From NCBI GenBank assembly GCA_900197625.1, contig FZLS01000026.1, forward strand, positions 1 through 34,789: 34,789 nucleotides of DNA, read 5' to 3'. The notes under the pieces are model-generated. The model saw only the letters and a program-made list of their open reading frames with translations, had not been told where the DNA came from and ran no database searches. Within the stretch, counting starts at the first letter, position 1; every line of letters begins with the position of its first letter. The position numbers were made by a program, and so were the translations under genes. The stretch is from Rhodobacteraceae bacterium Water-Bin34 (GTDB lineage: Bacteria > Pseudomonadota > Alphaproteobacteria > Rhodobacterales > Rhodobacteraceae). This document shows positions 1-9,331 of this stretch, in pieces.

Positions 1-2632
1 TATAAAACTCATATTTTGATGCATTAAGATTAATCATAGATGATTTAATTATGTTATACCAACTGCTGTCTCTTTTATGAGAGCCCGCACCACAAATAAT
101 GAGCCAACTTTCGGCTCTTGTAAGAGCAACATATAGCAGCCGCATTTTTTCTTCTGCTTGCTTTTCTTTTATGATTGCTTCTGCTTGCGTCTGTATTTCG
201 CTACCGTCGCTGCCAGTACTTCTCCAAACAGCTGAATTATTAGAAAGTGTTATTTGTGATGTAAGTGGTAAAGTTTTATCACCTGTGTCTGGTAAAATAA
301 CTATTGGTGATTCAAGTCCTTTTGAACCATGAACAGTCATTACACGAATTTGATTTCCTTTTCCCATATCGCGTTTAATCTCAACTTCACCAGATACAAA
401 CCATTGTAAGAAACCTGATAAAGTAGGGGCTTCCAGCGACTCATATTGCAATGACTGCGAAAGCAGTTCATCGATACCATCTTCTACTTCAGAGCCGAGT
501 CTCGCTAATAGTTTTTCTCTGCCACGATGTTTAGTCAGGATGCGTTCAATCAATTCATAGGGCCTTAGATAACCAACTTGGTTTCTAATATCAGTCAAAA
601 TTTCAAGAACTTTTTTGTGATGGTTTTGATCCTTTAAGGACTGCCACAAAGTACCTTTTCTGTTATGAGCAATTTTAAATAAATCATTTTCTGATAAGCC
701 AAGCAAAGGAGAACGCATGGCTTCAGCGAGAGACAAATCATCATTTGCCATATTTGCAAATTGTAAGATTGATAAAATATCTTTAACCGCTAATTCATCT
801 CCAACATTAAGTCTGTCAGCGCCCGCAACTGGAAGATTTTTAGATTTTAATTCTTTTAAGATTTCACTGAATAATGAGGACGAGCTTTGAGCTTCACGGC
901 TTTGGACTAAAATTAAGATATCTCCAGGCGTAACTGCTCTTAATTTGTTATCAACATTTATTGTTTGTTTGCTAAGCAAGAGTTCTTTGATGTTTTGGGC
1001 AATGAGACGCGCAAGTTCTTTCTTAGGGTCATTTGGAGCTGGCATATCAACAGGTCTATACCAAACTTCCTTATCAGGCTGATCTTGTTTTTCAATAAAC
1101 GGCCAAAGATCTACTCGGCCTGGCTTGGTACTGTGAAAAGCTTTATGAGTTGGGGATAGTTTCTTTTGATCACTGTTAGCAAAAGTTTGGTCAACTAATG
1201 ACAATATCTGGGGAGCTGAACGAAACGAATAAAGTAATTCACGATCCTCCATATCTTGATTTATATGGTGCAATAAACTTTTAAACTCAGATTTTTTTTC
1301 ACTAAAAATATCTGGATCAGCACCTTGAAAAGAGTAGATAGATTGTTTTTCATCACCTACGATGAATAGGCTACGTGGCCTGTCATTAGATGACATTCCG
1401 TATGTAAATTCCCGAGCTAGGCAATCTATTACAGCCCATTGTGTTGGACTAGTATCTTGCGCTTCATCTACCAGTATATGATCTAAGCCACCATCTAATT
1501 TGTACAAAACCCACTGCGCCATTGAGCTAGATGTTAGTAATTCTGAAGATAGGTTTATTAAATCATCATAATCAAGAAAGGCGTTAAAAGATTTTCTTTT
1601 ATCGTATGCCTTTAAAAAAGAATTTGCGAAATTATGTAAAACTAGGGTTCGGTTATATGCATTAATAGCTAATCGATGTTTACGTGCAGCTTCAACATCT
1701 TTTGAAATTACTGATTGTATATTAAACAATGAATTACTTTTAGGAATTAACTTTAATGTGGCAATATTATCCTTTGCAGAATATGGGCCAGCTTTTGCAG
1801 TTTTTCCATTTAGGAAAACCTGTTCTAATATTTTAAGTTTTATATTAATTAAATCAGTTGAAAAATATTCTTTTAGATTGTTTGCTGCTTTTAAGTCATT
1901 TTTTGTTCCGGTGTTTAATACCTTAATAAGTGACTTTATCATGTCATCATGCTGGATGATTGTTTCTTTAAATATATCATCAATCGAAATATCTTGAGAA
2001 ATACCAAAATCTACGTGTTTGGGGGGAATCTTAAAGCCACTACGTTTCTTTACAATCTCATTTGTTAGATCATCTGTGTTAAGACGTGTAAAATGCTTGG
2101 CTAACATATCGATGTCTGAAGTATCAGATTGCTGTGCCATTCTTTCAACTACTTCGATGCGTAATTGTTTTGCCTGACGTTCTTCAAGCATTATAAATTG
2201 TGGCGATACTCCAGCCTCTAATGGAAATTGTCTCAATAATGCATCGCAAAAAGAGTGTATTGTTTGAATTTTTAAACCACCCGGTGTCTCAAGTGCAGCT
2301 GCAAATAACGTTCGGGCTTGTTTAATTTTATCAGTGTTTAAAATTTTATTATCTTCACCTAAATTTATTAATTCATCGCGCAAATCTTCATCAGGCAACA
2401 TTGCCCATTTGCCCAAACTCTCGAATAAGCGATTTTGCATTTCTGCAGCAGCCGCTTTTGTATAAGTTAGGCATAAAATCTTTTGTGGATTTGTATTGTT
2501 TAATAATAACCTAGCAACTCTATCTGTTAATACTCGAGTTTTTCCCGAACCTGCATTTGCTGAAACCCATGTATTTTTAAGTGGGTTTGCAGCATATATT
2601 TGCGCTAATGAAGCATCGTTGAAGTTTGTCAT
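1..2632 (-). CDS. addA: AddA, double-strand-break repair helicase/nuclease subunit (partial, cut by window edge)
   Basis: Large helicase subunit of the AddAB complex, which resects DNA double-strand breaks for RecA-mediated repair and replaces RecBCD in alphaproteobacteria. The frame is open for 877 codons from the ATG at 2632 to the left edge. UvrD/SF1 motifs are visible in order: Walker A (SANAGSGKT, about residues 24-32), QTIHSFC, the Walker B box VDEAQDTSPTQW (near 1450-1490), VGDEKQSIYSFQGADP (near 1320-1365), and the motif V box MTVHGSKGLES (near 310-345). The family is usually about 1,100-1,200 residues, so the missing part is the C-terminal nuclease domain beyond the window, not a mutation. 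The start overlaps the addB stop (ATGA), which implies translational coupling. The family call is firm. Confidence 0.95.
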   Translation of the reverse strand, partial: MTNFNDASLAQIYAANPLKNTWVSANAGSGKTRVLTDRVARLLLNNTNPQKILCLTYTKAAAAEMQNRLFESLGKWAMLPDEDLRDELINLGEDNKILNTDKIKQARTLFAAALETPGGLKIQTIHSFCDALLRQFPLEAGVSPQFIMLEERQAKQLRIEVVERMAQQSDTSDIDMLAKHFTRLNTDDLTNEIVKKRSGFKIPPKHVDFGISQDISIDDIFKETIIQHDDMIKSLIKVLNTGTKNDLKAANNLKEYFSTDLINIKLKILEQVFLNGKTAKAGPYSAKDNIATLKLIPKSNSLFNIQSVISKDVEAARKHRLAINAYNRTLVLHNFANSFLKAYDKRKSFNAFLDYDDLINLSSELLTSSSMAQWVLYKLDGGLDHILVDEAQDTSPTQWAVIDCLAREFTYGMSSNDRPRSLFIVGDEKQSIYSFQGADPDIFSEKKSEFKSLLHHINQDMEDRELLYSFRSAPQILSLVDQTFANSDQKKLSPTHKAFHSTKPGRVDLWPFIEKQDQPDKEVWYRPVDMPAPNDPKKELARLIAQNIKELLLSKQTINVDNKLRAVTPGDILILVQSREAQSSSSLFSEILKELKSKNLPVAGADRLNVGDELAVKDILSILQFANMANDDLSLAEAMRSPLLGLSENDLFKIAHNRKGTLWQSLKDQNHHKKVLEILTDIRNQVGYLRPYELIERILTKHRGREKLLARLGSEVEDGIDELLSQSLQYESLEAPTLSGFLQWFVSGEVEIKRDMGKGNQIRVMTVHGSKGLESPIVILPDTGDKTLPLTSQITLSNNSAVWRSTGSDGSEIQTQAEAIIKEKQAEEKMRLLYVALTRAESWLIICGAGSHKRDSSWYNIIKSSMINLNASKYEFY

Positions 2633-5583
2633 CCGACCACTCTTGGGTTTGGTATATCACTATCTTGCCATTCACCTTTTCGAGATAGTTGATCATAATC
2701 TGACATGTGTTTTAAAAACTGAATCTTATCTCTAGCGGTAAAGCCTTTACTGGTACCGTTATAAATTAAGATTAAGCTTCGAAACTCATCTAGAATTTTA
2801 ATAACTTCTTGATCATCAATATCTATAGCTTGTTTTTTTAAATCTGGCCCTAAACTTATATATTCTAAATGCTCAATTGATTGCTTTTGAATTCTATTAA
2901 ACCCATTATGAAATGCAATCATGGCTTCTAGTTGTAGTTGTTTATCGAAATATTGAATGTCACCAAGGGATGGAGGCTTGCTTGCTTTATAATCATATAG
3001 CCGAAGACCATCTTTGCCTTGATCAATGCGATCTGCTTTTGCTGTTAATTTAAACTTTAAATCATGGAAATCCATTTCACCTCGACGTTCAAGTGCTATG
3101 TTGACTCCATGGGTACGCCGTTTGATTTCTTCGTTTATAAATGAAGAAGATACTGCATGCATTCTGGCAAGCCATAAACGTCGAGCAGCAGGCCATGGTA
3201 CGTCTTTTTTTAAAACGTTATTTGTAATTTTCATGAATAAACCTGATGCATCTTCGGGAAATTCATTCTTAGTTTGTTTTATGAATTCTTCTAAAATTGT
3301 GTGAATAGTATTCCCACGCTCAATGGCATCAGCTTGTTTCCCAAGGGGCTCTAATTTTTTTAAGTTTAAAATAACTGATGCATAAATTTTGTAAGGATCA
3401 CGAACTAAGTCTTTAATTTGGGTTACAGATAGTTTTTTTAACCTTGCGTGTTTTGGAGGAATTGGTGATGGCCGCATTTCGAAAGGAACTTTTTTATTTT
3501 CTGCAACTTTATCCAAACTCCGAGCACAATTTAACCAGTAGTTACCACTATTACGCATTTCTTCTAATGTTTGTGGGCCCTCATCTTTTAATCCGTTCAT
3601 TAAATTAGTAATTCGTATTAACCAACGTGATGGTGTTGATGGTGTATCCCCATCTCTTAATGATCTGGACAAGACAACATTTGCAGAAGATATAGCTTGT
3701 TGAAAATCATGAGCTGAGAGACCAATTCGTCTTTCTGGTAATAGTAGAGATAATTGTTTGCGCATATCACGATTAAGCCACATGTCATGACTAGATTTTG
3801 TTGGCCATGTGTCTTCATTTAAACCACCAAGAATAACTAAATCTTTAGATTGTACTCTTGCTTCAAGAGTGCCCCAAATTGAAATTAATGGATTTGAAGA
3901 TTGTGCTTCTGGCCTTAGCTCTTGATTCAGTGCAGACCTCAAAAATGCATTAAACTCAATGCTAGACATTAACCCGCTTGAAACTGATTGGGTCATTATT
4001 TGATCTAGCGTTTTTAAAGCTGCAACTCCTGAATCTTTCTCCCAAACTTTACCCTCATAAGTGTTCTCAGGACTATCTGAGAGGTTCTCGGCAGTTTTCT
4101 TGAGTAAATGTAACCATTCATATAACTCCATTTCTCTTGCAGTTTGTAGTGGTTGGAAAATATTTGAAAGCCATTGTGACCAAATTTCTTTACTGGGGTC
4201 TTTAGCAGCCCAACCTGATAAAAGATCAAAATCTATGAATGGCGGTCCACCACGTAATATCTTTGTTCCATTAAATTGGCCTACTTCTATTTCCATAACC
4301 ATCAAATTATGAATGTTTCTGTTTTTACCAGAATGAGTTAATGGGTGTTTTAGCAGCGCCAAAAAATCATGTGAAAATGTAGGGTTGCCAAAACATTTAG
4401 CAATAGATCGAAGAAATATACCAGTTGTTGATAATTGTAATGGAATGCCTGCTGAATCATCAGCTTCAATACCCCATCTTTCAAGATTTGCATTAACTCG
4501 CCTGGTAAGATTGCGGCTAGGTGAAATTAAAACAGCTTCTTGACCTACTTCTGCGGCGTATCTTAATCGAGTTGCAATCGTAAGGGCTTCTTCTTTAATT
4601 GTATCAGCTTCAATTAATTCAAGATTCTGTGTAGCTTTATTTAGATGTGGTTTTAATTGAGGGCCATATTCTAACCATTGATTGGTTATAGGTGCGGGTC
4701 GAAGAGCTAATGATATTAATTTGTTTCGGTCAATATTTTTTGCATCTGTCACGTGCCATGGACCAACATCATCAAAGTCTATATTTAAAGAATTAAATAA
4801 TTTAGCAAATCCAGCTTGGGGGTGATCTAAAGTGAACTTCTTTGTCTTTAATGCACTCCATACTTCTCGTGGTAATTCGTCATCAATACCTGGCAATATA
4901 ACAGCACCATTTGGTAGTTTTGCTACAGCCTTCATAAACAATGCAGTTGCCCCACGTGAACCAGTTGATCCAGCAATTAAAATAGTTTGATTTGTCGGAT
5001 TTTTATCCCAATGTGTTGCGTATGTTTCAACTACATGTCGCATTCGATCTTGGGGGTCTGTGAAAGCATTTTGTTCCCAATGCGTTGCTAAAATTGATAG
5101 AAATTTTTTACTTCTATTCCAATGAGCAGAATGTTCACCAACATCTAAATTTAGCACATCAGTCATTTGAATACCTTCGCCCTGTGCTTCATCCATTAGG
5201 GCAGCTAAACTTTCAGCAAGTTCATAAGTTGCGGATATGGGTGCCAAATCTGGCTCAGTAATTAAAAGTTTTCGGATTAATTGGCCGAGATTAATCAAAC
5301 GATGGTGTGATGGAGCTGGAGCCGGTAGATTGCATAGTTTTAAAGGGTCATCAGAAAGATCTGTGATTAAATAAAATTGAGGAAGCAATGAGGAGCCTGA
5401 ATTGATGAACAGTTCTTTAAGCTTTCGCTCAGCTCTTCTTGTATTAATAAATATTATTACACGGGCTAAATCATGAGGTTGTTTTCCGTTTAATCTAGCT
5501 TTTAAGCCCTCTAAAAATACATTAGCAAAGTCTACACCAACGGGTACTTTAAAAACTCTAGATTTACTTGTTTGATCAAACAT
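2629..5583 (-). CDS. addB: AddB, double-strand-break repair nuclease subunit
   Basis: Partner of AddA, 984 residues, full length for the alphaproteobacterial AddB type. The N-terminal part has the family pattern FINTRRAERKL (near residue 48) and an inactive-helicase-like body. The C-terminal PD-(D/E)XK nuclease is recognisable: ERGNTIHTILEEF, then DRIDQGKDG, then LYDYKASKPPS with the D864/K866 pair, followed by the QLQLEAMI helix. I see no four-cysteine iron-sulfur arrangement like that of Bacillus AddB, which fits the alphaproteobacterial form as I know it. The start overlaps the end of murU by 8 bases and the stop overlaps the addA start, so the two subunits are probably made together from one message. 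Confidence 0.95.
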   Translation of the reverse strand: MFDQTSKSRVFKVPVGVDFANVFLEGLKARLNGKQPHDLARVIIFINTRRAERKLKELFINSGSSLLPQFYLITDLSDDPLKLCNLPAPAPSHHRLINLGQLIRKLLITEPDLAPISATYELAESLAALMDEAQGEGIQMTDVLNLDVGEHSAHWNRSKKFLSILATHWEQNAFTDPQDRMRHVVETYATHWDKNPTNQTILIAGSTGSRGATALFMKAVAKLPNGAVILPGIDDELPREVWSALKTKKFTLDHPQAGFAKLFNSLNIDFDDVGPWHVTDAKNIDRNKLISLALRPAPITNQWLEYGPQLKPHLNKATQNLELIEADTIKEEALTIATRLRYAAEVGQEAVLISPSRNLTRRVNANLERWGIEADDSAGIPLQLSTTGIFLRSIAKCFGNPTFSHDFLALLKHPLTHSGKNRNIHNLMVMEIEVGQFNGTKILRGGPPFIDFDLLSGWAAKDPSKEIWSQWLSNIFQPLQTAREMELYEWLHLLKKTAENLSDSPENTYEGKVWEKDSGVAALKTLDQIMTQSVSSGLMSSIEFNAFLRSALNQELRPEAQSSNPLISIWGTLEARVQSKDLVILGGLNEDTWPTKSSHDMWLNRDMRKQLSLLLPERRIGLSAHDFQQAISSANVVLSRSLRDGDTPSTPSRWLIRITNLMNGLKDEGPQTLEEMRNSGNYWLNCARSLDKVAENKKVPFEMRPSPIPPKHARLKKLSVTQIKDLVRDPYKIYASVILNLKKLEPLGKQADAIERGNTIHTILEEFIKQTKNEFPEDASGLFMKITNNVLKKDVPWPAARRLWLARMHAVSSSFINEEIKRRTHGVNIALERRGEMDFHDLKFKLTAKADRIDQGKDGLRLYDYKASKPPSLGDIQYFDKQLQLEAMIAFHNGFNRIQKQSIEHLEYISLGPDLKKQAIDIDDQEVIKILDEFRSLILIYNGTSKGFTARDKIQFLKHMSDYDQLSRKGEWQDSDIPNPRVVG

Positions 5584-6283
5584 TTCTATTAACTAATAAC
5601 TCTTTTGTAGCGATATCAATACCTTCTGGATGGCCTACATCTATCCAACTACCATCATACATAATACCATATGCATTTCTTTGATTTATAATTTTATTCC
5701 ATAATACATTAATTGAAAAACTTTCTTTATTAATAGTACTCAATAACTCAGTTTTTATAATCTGTACTCCAGTGTATACATAGGGAGCATTTGATTTGTT
5801 ATCCCTTCGTATTAACTGCTTATCACGATCTAAATAAAAGTCACCCAACCCTTTGTATCCTTTTGCCCTTTTAATGGGAATTAGCATTAAAAGAGCGTCC
5901 ATTTTTTTTGGGTTCCATGATTTCAAGAGAGATTTAATTGGGTTATATCCAATCCATATTATATCTGAATTTAATGTAATTACTGGACTTGGTCCAAGAA
6001 TAGGTAAGGCATTTTTTAATCCACCACCTGTTTCAAGAATTTTAGGGTACTCATGGATTGTTTTAATATTTTTAAAGTTAGATAAATGGTTTTCAATTTG
6101 TTCAGGAAGATAGTGTAAATTGACAATAATATTTTGGATGTTTGCATCTAAAGTAATATCTATGGCGTAATCAATTAATGGCTTATTCAATATCGGTACC
6201 ATTGGTTTTGGGGTAATTTTTGTAATTTCCCCCATTCGGGTACCAAAACCTGCACCAAATATTAAAGCACTGTTTATACTCAT
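5576..6283 (-). CDS. murU: MurU-like N-acetylmuramate-1-phosphate uridylyltransferase
   Basis: Sugar-phosphate nucleotidyltransferase of 235 residues. The N-terminal signature GAGFGTRMGEITKITPKPM (from residue 10) is the nucleotide-binding loop with the PKPM element typical of the family. NSDIIW (near 105) and the late DVGHPEG segment also fit. In the peptidoglycan recycling route first described in Pseudomonas, MurU makes UDP-MurNAc from MurNAc-1-phosphate supplied by AmgK, bypassing fosfomycin-sensitive MurA. The call rests heavily on the adjacent amgK gene, whose stop overlaps this start, because the fold alone would also fit a mannose-1-phosphate guanylyltransferase. It overlaps addB by 8 bases. 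Confidence 0.83.
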   Translation of the reverse strand: MSINSALIFGAGFGTRMGEITKITPKPMVPILNKPLIDYAIDITLDANIQNIIVNLHYLPEQIENHLSNFKNIKTIHEYPKILETGGGLKNALPILGPSPVITLNSDIIWIGYNPIKSLLKSWNPKKMDALLMLIPIKRAKGYKGLGDFYLDRDKQLIRRDNKSNAPYVYTGVQIIKTELLSTINKESFSINVLWNKIINQRNAYGIMYDGSWIDVGHPEGIDIATKELLVNRNV

Positions 6284-7287
6284 ATTACGGGCACTAATTT
6301 TTGAAGAACTACATGATTTGGGTAAGGAACATTTTTATTCACCCATTGCTTTAAATCAGAACATGCTTCGTGATTTAAGTTATTTATCAAATGATTCCAT
6401 ACACGAGGTATTAAATCTATATAATTTGATTTTTTGTCCCGAAGTGACAAACGTGAAAAAATTCCTATAATTTTGATATTCCGCTGAGCTCCTAATAAAT
6501 TATAAGCCATTAAAAACTCTTCATTGTTGAGGTCAGAGTTTGATATATATTTGTTAATCATATTTTTTTGCAAATCACTTGAAGTATCTCTACGTGCATC
6601 CTCTAAGAGTGAGACTAAATCATAAGCTGGGTGGCCTGCTAAGGCATCTTGATAATCTAAAAGGCCTACTCGATTTATTCCTGATCTTTTAGGCAACCAT
6701 ATTAGATTTTCTGCATGATAATCCCGCATTACTAAAACTGGATTATTTGAAGGTATCTTTGAAAATGTTCTAGATAAAATATTTTGAAATTCATTTATTA
6801 AAGTTTCAGATAATGGATTGCCGATTGCATTAGGTAGATACCAATCTGTTAATAAATTACACTCTTTAATTAAAATATTTATGTCATATTTTAATAAATT
6901 TTCTGGTGCTGGATTTTTATGTATGTGTAATAATAAATTTATAGCAGAGCTATATATCTCATCTTCTATTTCGGGTGATTTTTCACAAAGAAGAGAAAAA
7001 AGACTGTCTCCAAGATCTTCAAGTAATAAAAAACCATTTTTAATATCTTTATTATAAATGATAGGTGCAGATAAATTTAACTTTTTGAGCATGTGAGTTA
7101 CAGCAACGAAGGGTTTTACGTCTTCACCTGCAGAGTATGGCGCGTTCATCAAGATAGCATTGCTTGAATTTAAAGTCAGCCGTTCATAGGTTCTGCCTGA
7201 TGCATCTGATGCTATGGATTGCCTATTAGCTTGATCCCAATCTGATTTAGATAAAAAATCTTGTAATAATTTCTCACGATTTTTCAT
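6280..7287 (-). CDS. amgK: AmgK-like anomeric MurNAc/GlcNAc kinase (aminoglycoside phosphotransferase fold)
   Basis: Kinase of the APH/choline-kinase fold, 335 residues from the ATG at 7287. The catalytic loop RDYHAENL has D189 and N194, and the metal-binding LLDYQDA has D211. LLLEDLGD (88-94) is the hinge region. AmgK phosphorylates MurNAc at C1 for MurU. An upstream ATG at 7308 keeps the frame and adds seven residues, but the 7287 ATG has an AAGG element about 8-10 bases before it, and its N-terminus lines up with family members, so I chose it. It overlaps the tsaE end by 14 bases and meets murU in a 4-base overlap, so tsaE, amgK and murU look co-translated. Confidence 0.85.
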   Translation of the reverse strand: MKNREKLLQDFLSKSDWDQANRQSIASDASGRTYERLTLNSSNAILMNAPYSAGEDVKPFVAVTHMLKKLNLSAPIIYNKDIKNGFLLLEDLGDSLFSLLCEKSPEIEDEIYSSAINLLLHIHKNPAPENLLKYDINILIKECNLLTDWYLPNAIGNPLSETLINEFQNILSRTFSKIPSNNPVLVMRDYHAENLIWLPKRSGINRVGLLDYQDALAGHPAYDLVSLLEDARRDTSSDLQKNMINKYISNSDLNNEEFLMAYNLLGAQRNIKIIGIFSRLSLRDKKSNYIDLIPRVWNHLINNLNHEACSDLKQWVNKNVPYPNHVVLQKLVPVI

Positions 7288-7765
7288 TATTAAAAACCTT
7301 AAGTGCATTCTTAACTATTGTGTCCCACATCACATCTTTCCAGCACAGTGATATTTCTCTGAAATCTTCCTCTGTGATATCAAAATTTAAAGTTAATGCG
7401 TTTTTTGGTAACATTTCACCTAATCTATTAGGCCACTCTAGCAAACAAACGGCTGTATCAAATGCTGTATCTAGTCCTAATTCATAAATTTCTGATAAGC
7501 TTGATAAGCGGTACAAGTCTGCATGCCAAATATCTACATTCTTTAATTCGTAAGTTTGAACAAGAGTAAAGGTTGGGCTTGGAATGTCTTCAAGCGCATT
7601 AATATCATGTAAACAAGTTGAAATTAATTCACGAGCAAAATATGTTTTTCCTGCACCTACGGCACCATTTAATAATATTGTGTTTCCTGCAGATAAAAGT
7701 GGTGCAAAAGCTGATGCTAAAGCTGCCGTTTCTTCTACCGATTTCAATAAAATTTTTTGCTTCAT
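7274..7765 (-). CDS. tsaE: TsaE, tRNA t6A-modification ATPase
   Basis: Small P-loop ATPase of 163 residues that works with TsaB and TsaD to make N6-threonylcarbamoyladenosine at position 37 of ANN-decoding tRNAs. Walker A is GAVGAGKT (34-41). PSPTFTLVQTYE and HADLYRL follow, then the late LLEWPNRLG box, all diagnostic for the family. It heads the tsaE-amgK-murU-addB-addA run. No clear Shine-Dalgarno sequence precedes the ATG, while a TATAAT-like hexamer lies only 5 bases upstream, so the message could be close to leaderless. tsaD is elsewhere in this window at 14305-15396. Confidence 0.94.
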   Translation of the reverse strand: MKQKILLKSVEETAALASAFAPLLSAGNTILLNGAVGAGKTYFARELISTCLHDINALEDIPSPTFTLVQTYELKNVDIWHADLYRLSSLSEIYELGLDTAFDTAVCLLEWPNRLGEMLPKNALTLNFDITEEDFREISLCWKDVMWDTIVKNALKVFNNEKS

Positions 7766-7785
7766 ATATAATTATACTTACCATT

Positions 7786-7821
7786 AAAAAAAAATATTGT
7801 AACCCAATGTTAAATTTACAA
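7786..7821 (-). terminator. Weak intrinsic-terminator-like hairpin after the RegB-type kinase gene
   Basis: Read on the minus strand, TTGTAA (7821-7816) can pair with TTACAA (7802-7797) across a 13-base loop, and a run of nine T follows at 7794-7786. It lies between the kinase stop and the tsaE start. The stem is short and AT-rich, so termination would be partial at best. Confidence 0.35.
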
Positions 7822-7851
7822 GCTAACTAATTTCTTGTTACGATGTGTATT

Positions 7852-9240
7852 TTAAATTTGAACTCTTGTATTATCTAGACCTATTTGATTGTCGAAAACT
7901 AAATTTTTTCTGTCCCAAATTACACTCACCACTGCTCCAGTGGCAAATTCTAGAGAGGGTTTTGTGGCATACGTAGATGTACCGTTTGCAAAAATTAACT
8001 TTGCACGGGTTCTCTCTAGGAGTGTTTTTGCAATAAACAAACCCAACCCCATTCCTTCATATTCTTGACGGTCAGGATCTTTTTTTGTTTTTTGACGTCT
8101 TAAGAATGGATCTCCAATTCTCCCAAAAAAATCTGGTGGATATCCTTGCCCATCGTCAGCTACCAGTATCCTTATTGTTTCGTCAGTCCATGTAATATCT
8201 ATCCATACATCTTGTTTTGCAAAATCAACTGCGTTCTGTATCAAATTTCGTAACCCATGTAATATTTCAGGATGACGAGGCAAATTGGGAACATCTTCGA
8301 TAATTTTTGGAACTTTTAAGCCGTTTACGAGTGTTGTAATTTTTTTGCCTCTATTTATATGTGGTTCAGCCGCCTCTCTTATAACTTCCGTTATTGGTGC
8401 ATTTTTTAAGTGTAAATCATCTTTTCCTGTACGCCCCATATCTCGCAATATCTCTGAAAGCCTCATCGCTTGTTCACGAATTAATCTCGCATCATCTTGT
8501 AGTTCTTGATTGACGCTTAATTCTTCTTCTAATTCAGTGGCAACCATCTTAATTGTTGCAAGTGGAGTGCCCATTTCATGTGCGGCAGCTGCAACAACTC
8601 CTCCTAGTACAGTTAACTTATGCTCACGATCTAAGGCCATTTGCGTAGCAGCGAGTGCCTGAGACATTGAAAATGTTTCAATAGTCACGCGTCTTGCGTA
8701 TCCTGATAAAAAAACCAACCCAATCAATAGCGCTGTCCAATTGCCCCAAATAAAAAGTGGTTCAAGTATTGCAATGTTTCCATTTTTAAAAGTTAAAGGT
8801 AAATGAAAATATGTTAGCAATGTGGTCATTGCTATTGCATATCCTCCCAAAAATAATGTGGCATTTAATGTGAGTGCAGTTGCGGATATTGTAACTGGAG
8901 CGAGTAATAATAATGAAAAAGGATTACTTAAACCGCCAGTTAAAAACAATAAGATACCTAATTGTGTTAGATCGAATAGCAACGAGAAAATAGTAGCTTT
9001 TTGTGACAGACGCTTGTTTGTGGGCGCTAAAAAACTTGCCAATAAATTAAATAAAATAGATGCGCCTATAGCAATTGAGCAATATCCAATTTCAAGATTT
9101 AAGCCTAAAAAACTTTGAGCAGATATTATTGCTATAATTTGACCCACAATTGCCATCCAACGTAATAATATCAACGTTTGAAGGCGAACCCATTCACTAC
9201 GGATTTGATTGGTAAAGAGATTGATTGGTTTATTATTCAT
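7852..9240 (-). CDS. regB: RegB/PrrB-type membrane sensor histidine kinase lacking the classical redox cysteine
   Basis: Sensor kinase of 462 residues from the ATG at 9240. About six membrane segments fill residues 20-180, with the RegB ubiquinone motif GGLSNPF at 102-108. The histidine box HEMGTPLATI has the phosphorylated H221. The N box (LRNLIQNAVDFA), DDGQGYP and GMGLGLFIAKTLLE form the ATPase domain. The RegB block LIREQ...ILRDMGRTGKDDLHL (253-277) is present, but the position where classical RegB has its redox-active cysteine (RCRDIL) reads RLSEIL here. The only cysteine is C54 in a membrane segment. A GTG at 9270 would add ten residues including one cysteine (MRRC), but I see no good ribosome site for it. 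It diverges from senC-regA, as in Rhodobacter capsulatus. Confidence 0.9.
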   Translation of the reverse strand: MNNKPINLFTNQIRSEWVRLQTLILLRWMAIVGQIIAIISAQSFLGLNLEIGYCSIAIGASILFNLLASFLAPTNKRLSQKATIFSLLFDLTQLGILLFLTGGLSNPFSLLLLAPVTISATALTLNATLFLGGYAIAMTTLLTYFHLPLTFKNGNIAILEPLFIWGNWTALLIGLVFLSGYARRVTIETFSMSQALAATQMALDREHKLTVLGGVVAAAAHEMGTPLATIKMVATELEEELSVNQELQDDARLIREQAMRLSEILRDMGRTGKDDLHLKNAPITEVIREAAEPHINRGKKITTLVNGLKVPKIIEDVPNLPRHPEILHGLRNLIQNAVDFAKQDVWIDITWTDETIRILVADDGQGYPPDFFGRIGDPFLRRQKTKKDPDRQEYEGMGLGLFIAKTLLERTRAKLIFANGTSTYATKPSLEFATGAVVSVIWDRKNLVFDNQIGLDNTRVQI

Positions 9241-9263
9241 AAAAGTTTCTTGTCTGTGACATC

Positions 9264-9292
9264 TTCTCACGTGTAATTTAATAACTTATAAA
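9264..9292 (+). promoter_or_regulatory. Possible promoter for senC-regA
   Basis: TTCTCA (9264-9269) and TATAAA (9287-9292) are separated by 17 bases, in the 91-base gap between the divergent kinase and senC genes. The -35 matches the sigma-70 consensus at four of six positions. In Rhodobacter this interval carries RegA-controlled promoters; I did not find a confident RegA site here. Confidence 0.35.
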
Positions 9293-9331
9293 GTAGAGCA
9301 ACACTTGTGATATGACCAGATAGGAAAACCA

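Noticed and set aside
1-2632. addA as a truncated pseudogene
   Set aside because: The frame is open to the first base of the window, so the missing end is due to the window edge.
99-2735. Several plus-strand open frames of 64-92 codons within the addA/addB region
   Set aside because: They lie antisense to clear helicase and nuclease frames, have no recognisable motifs and no ribosome sites.
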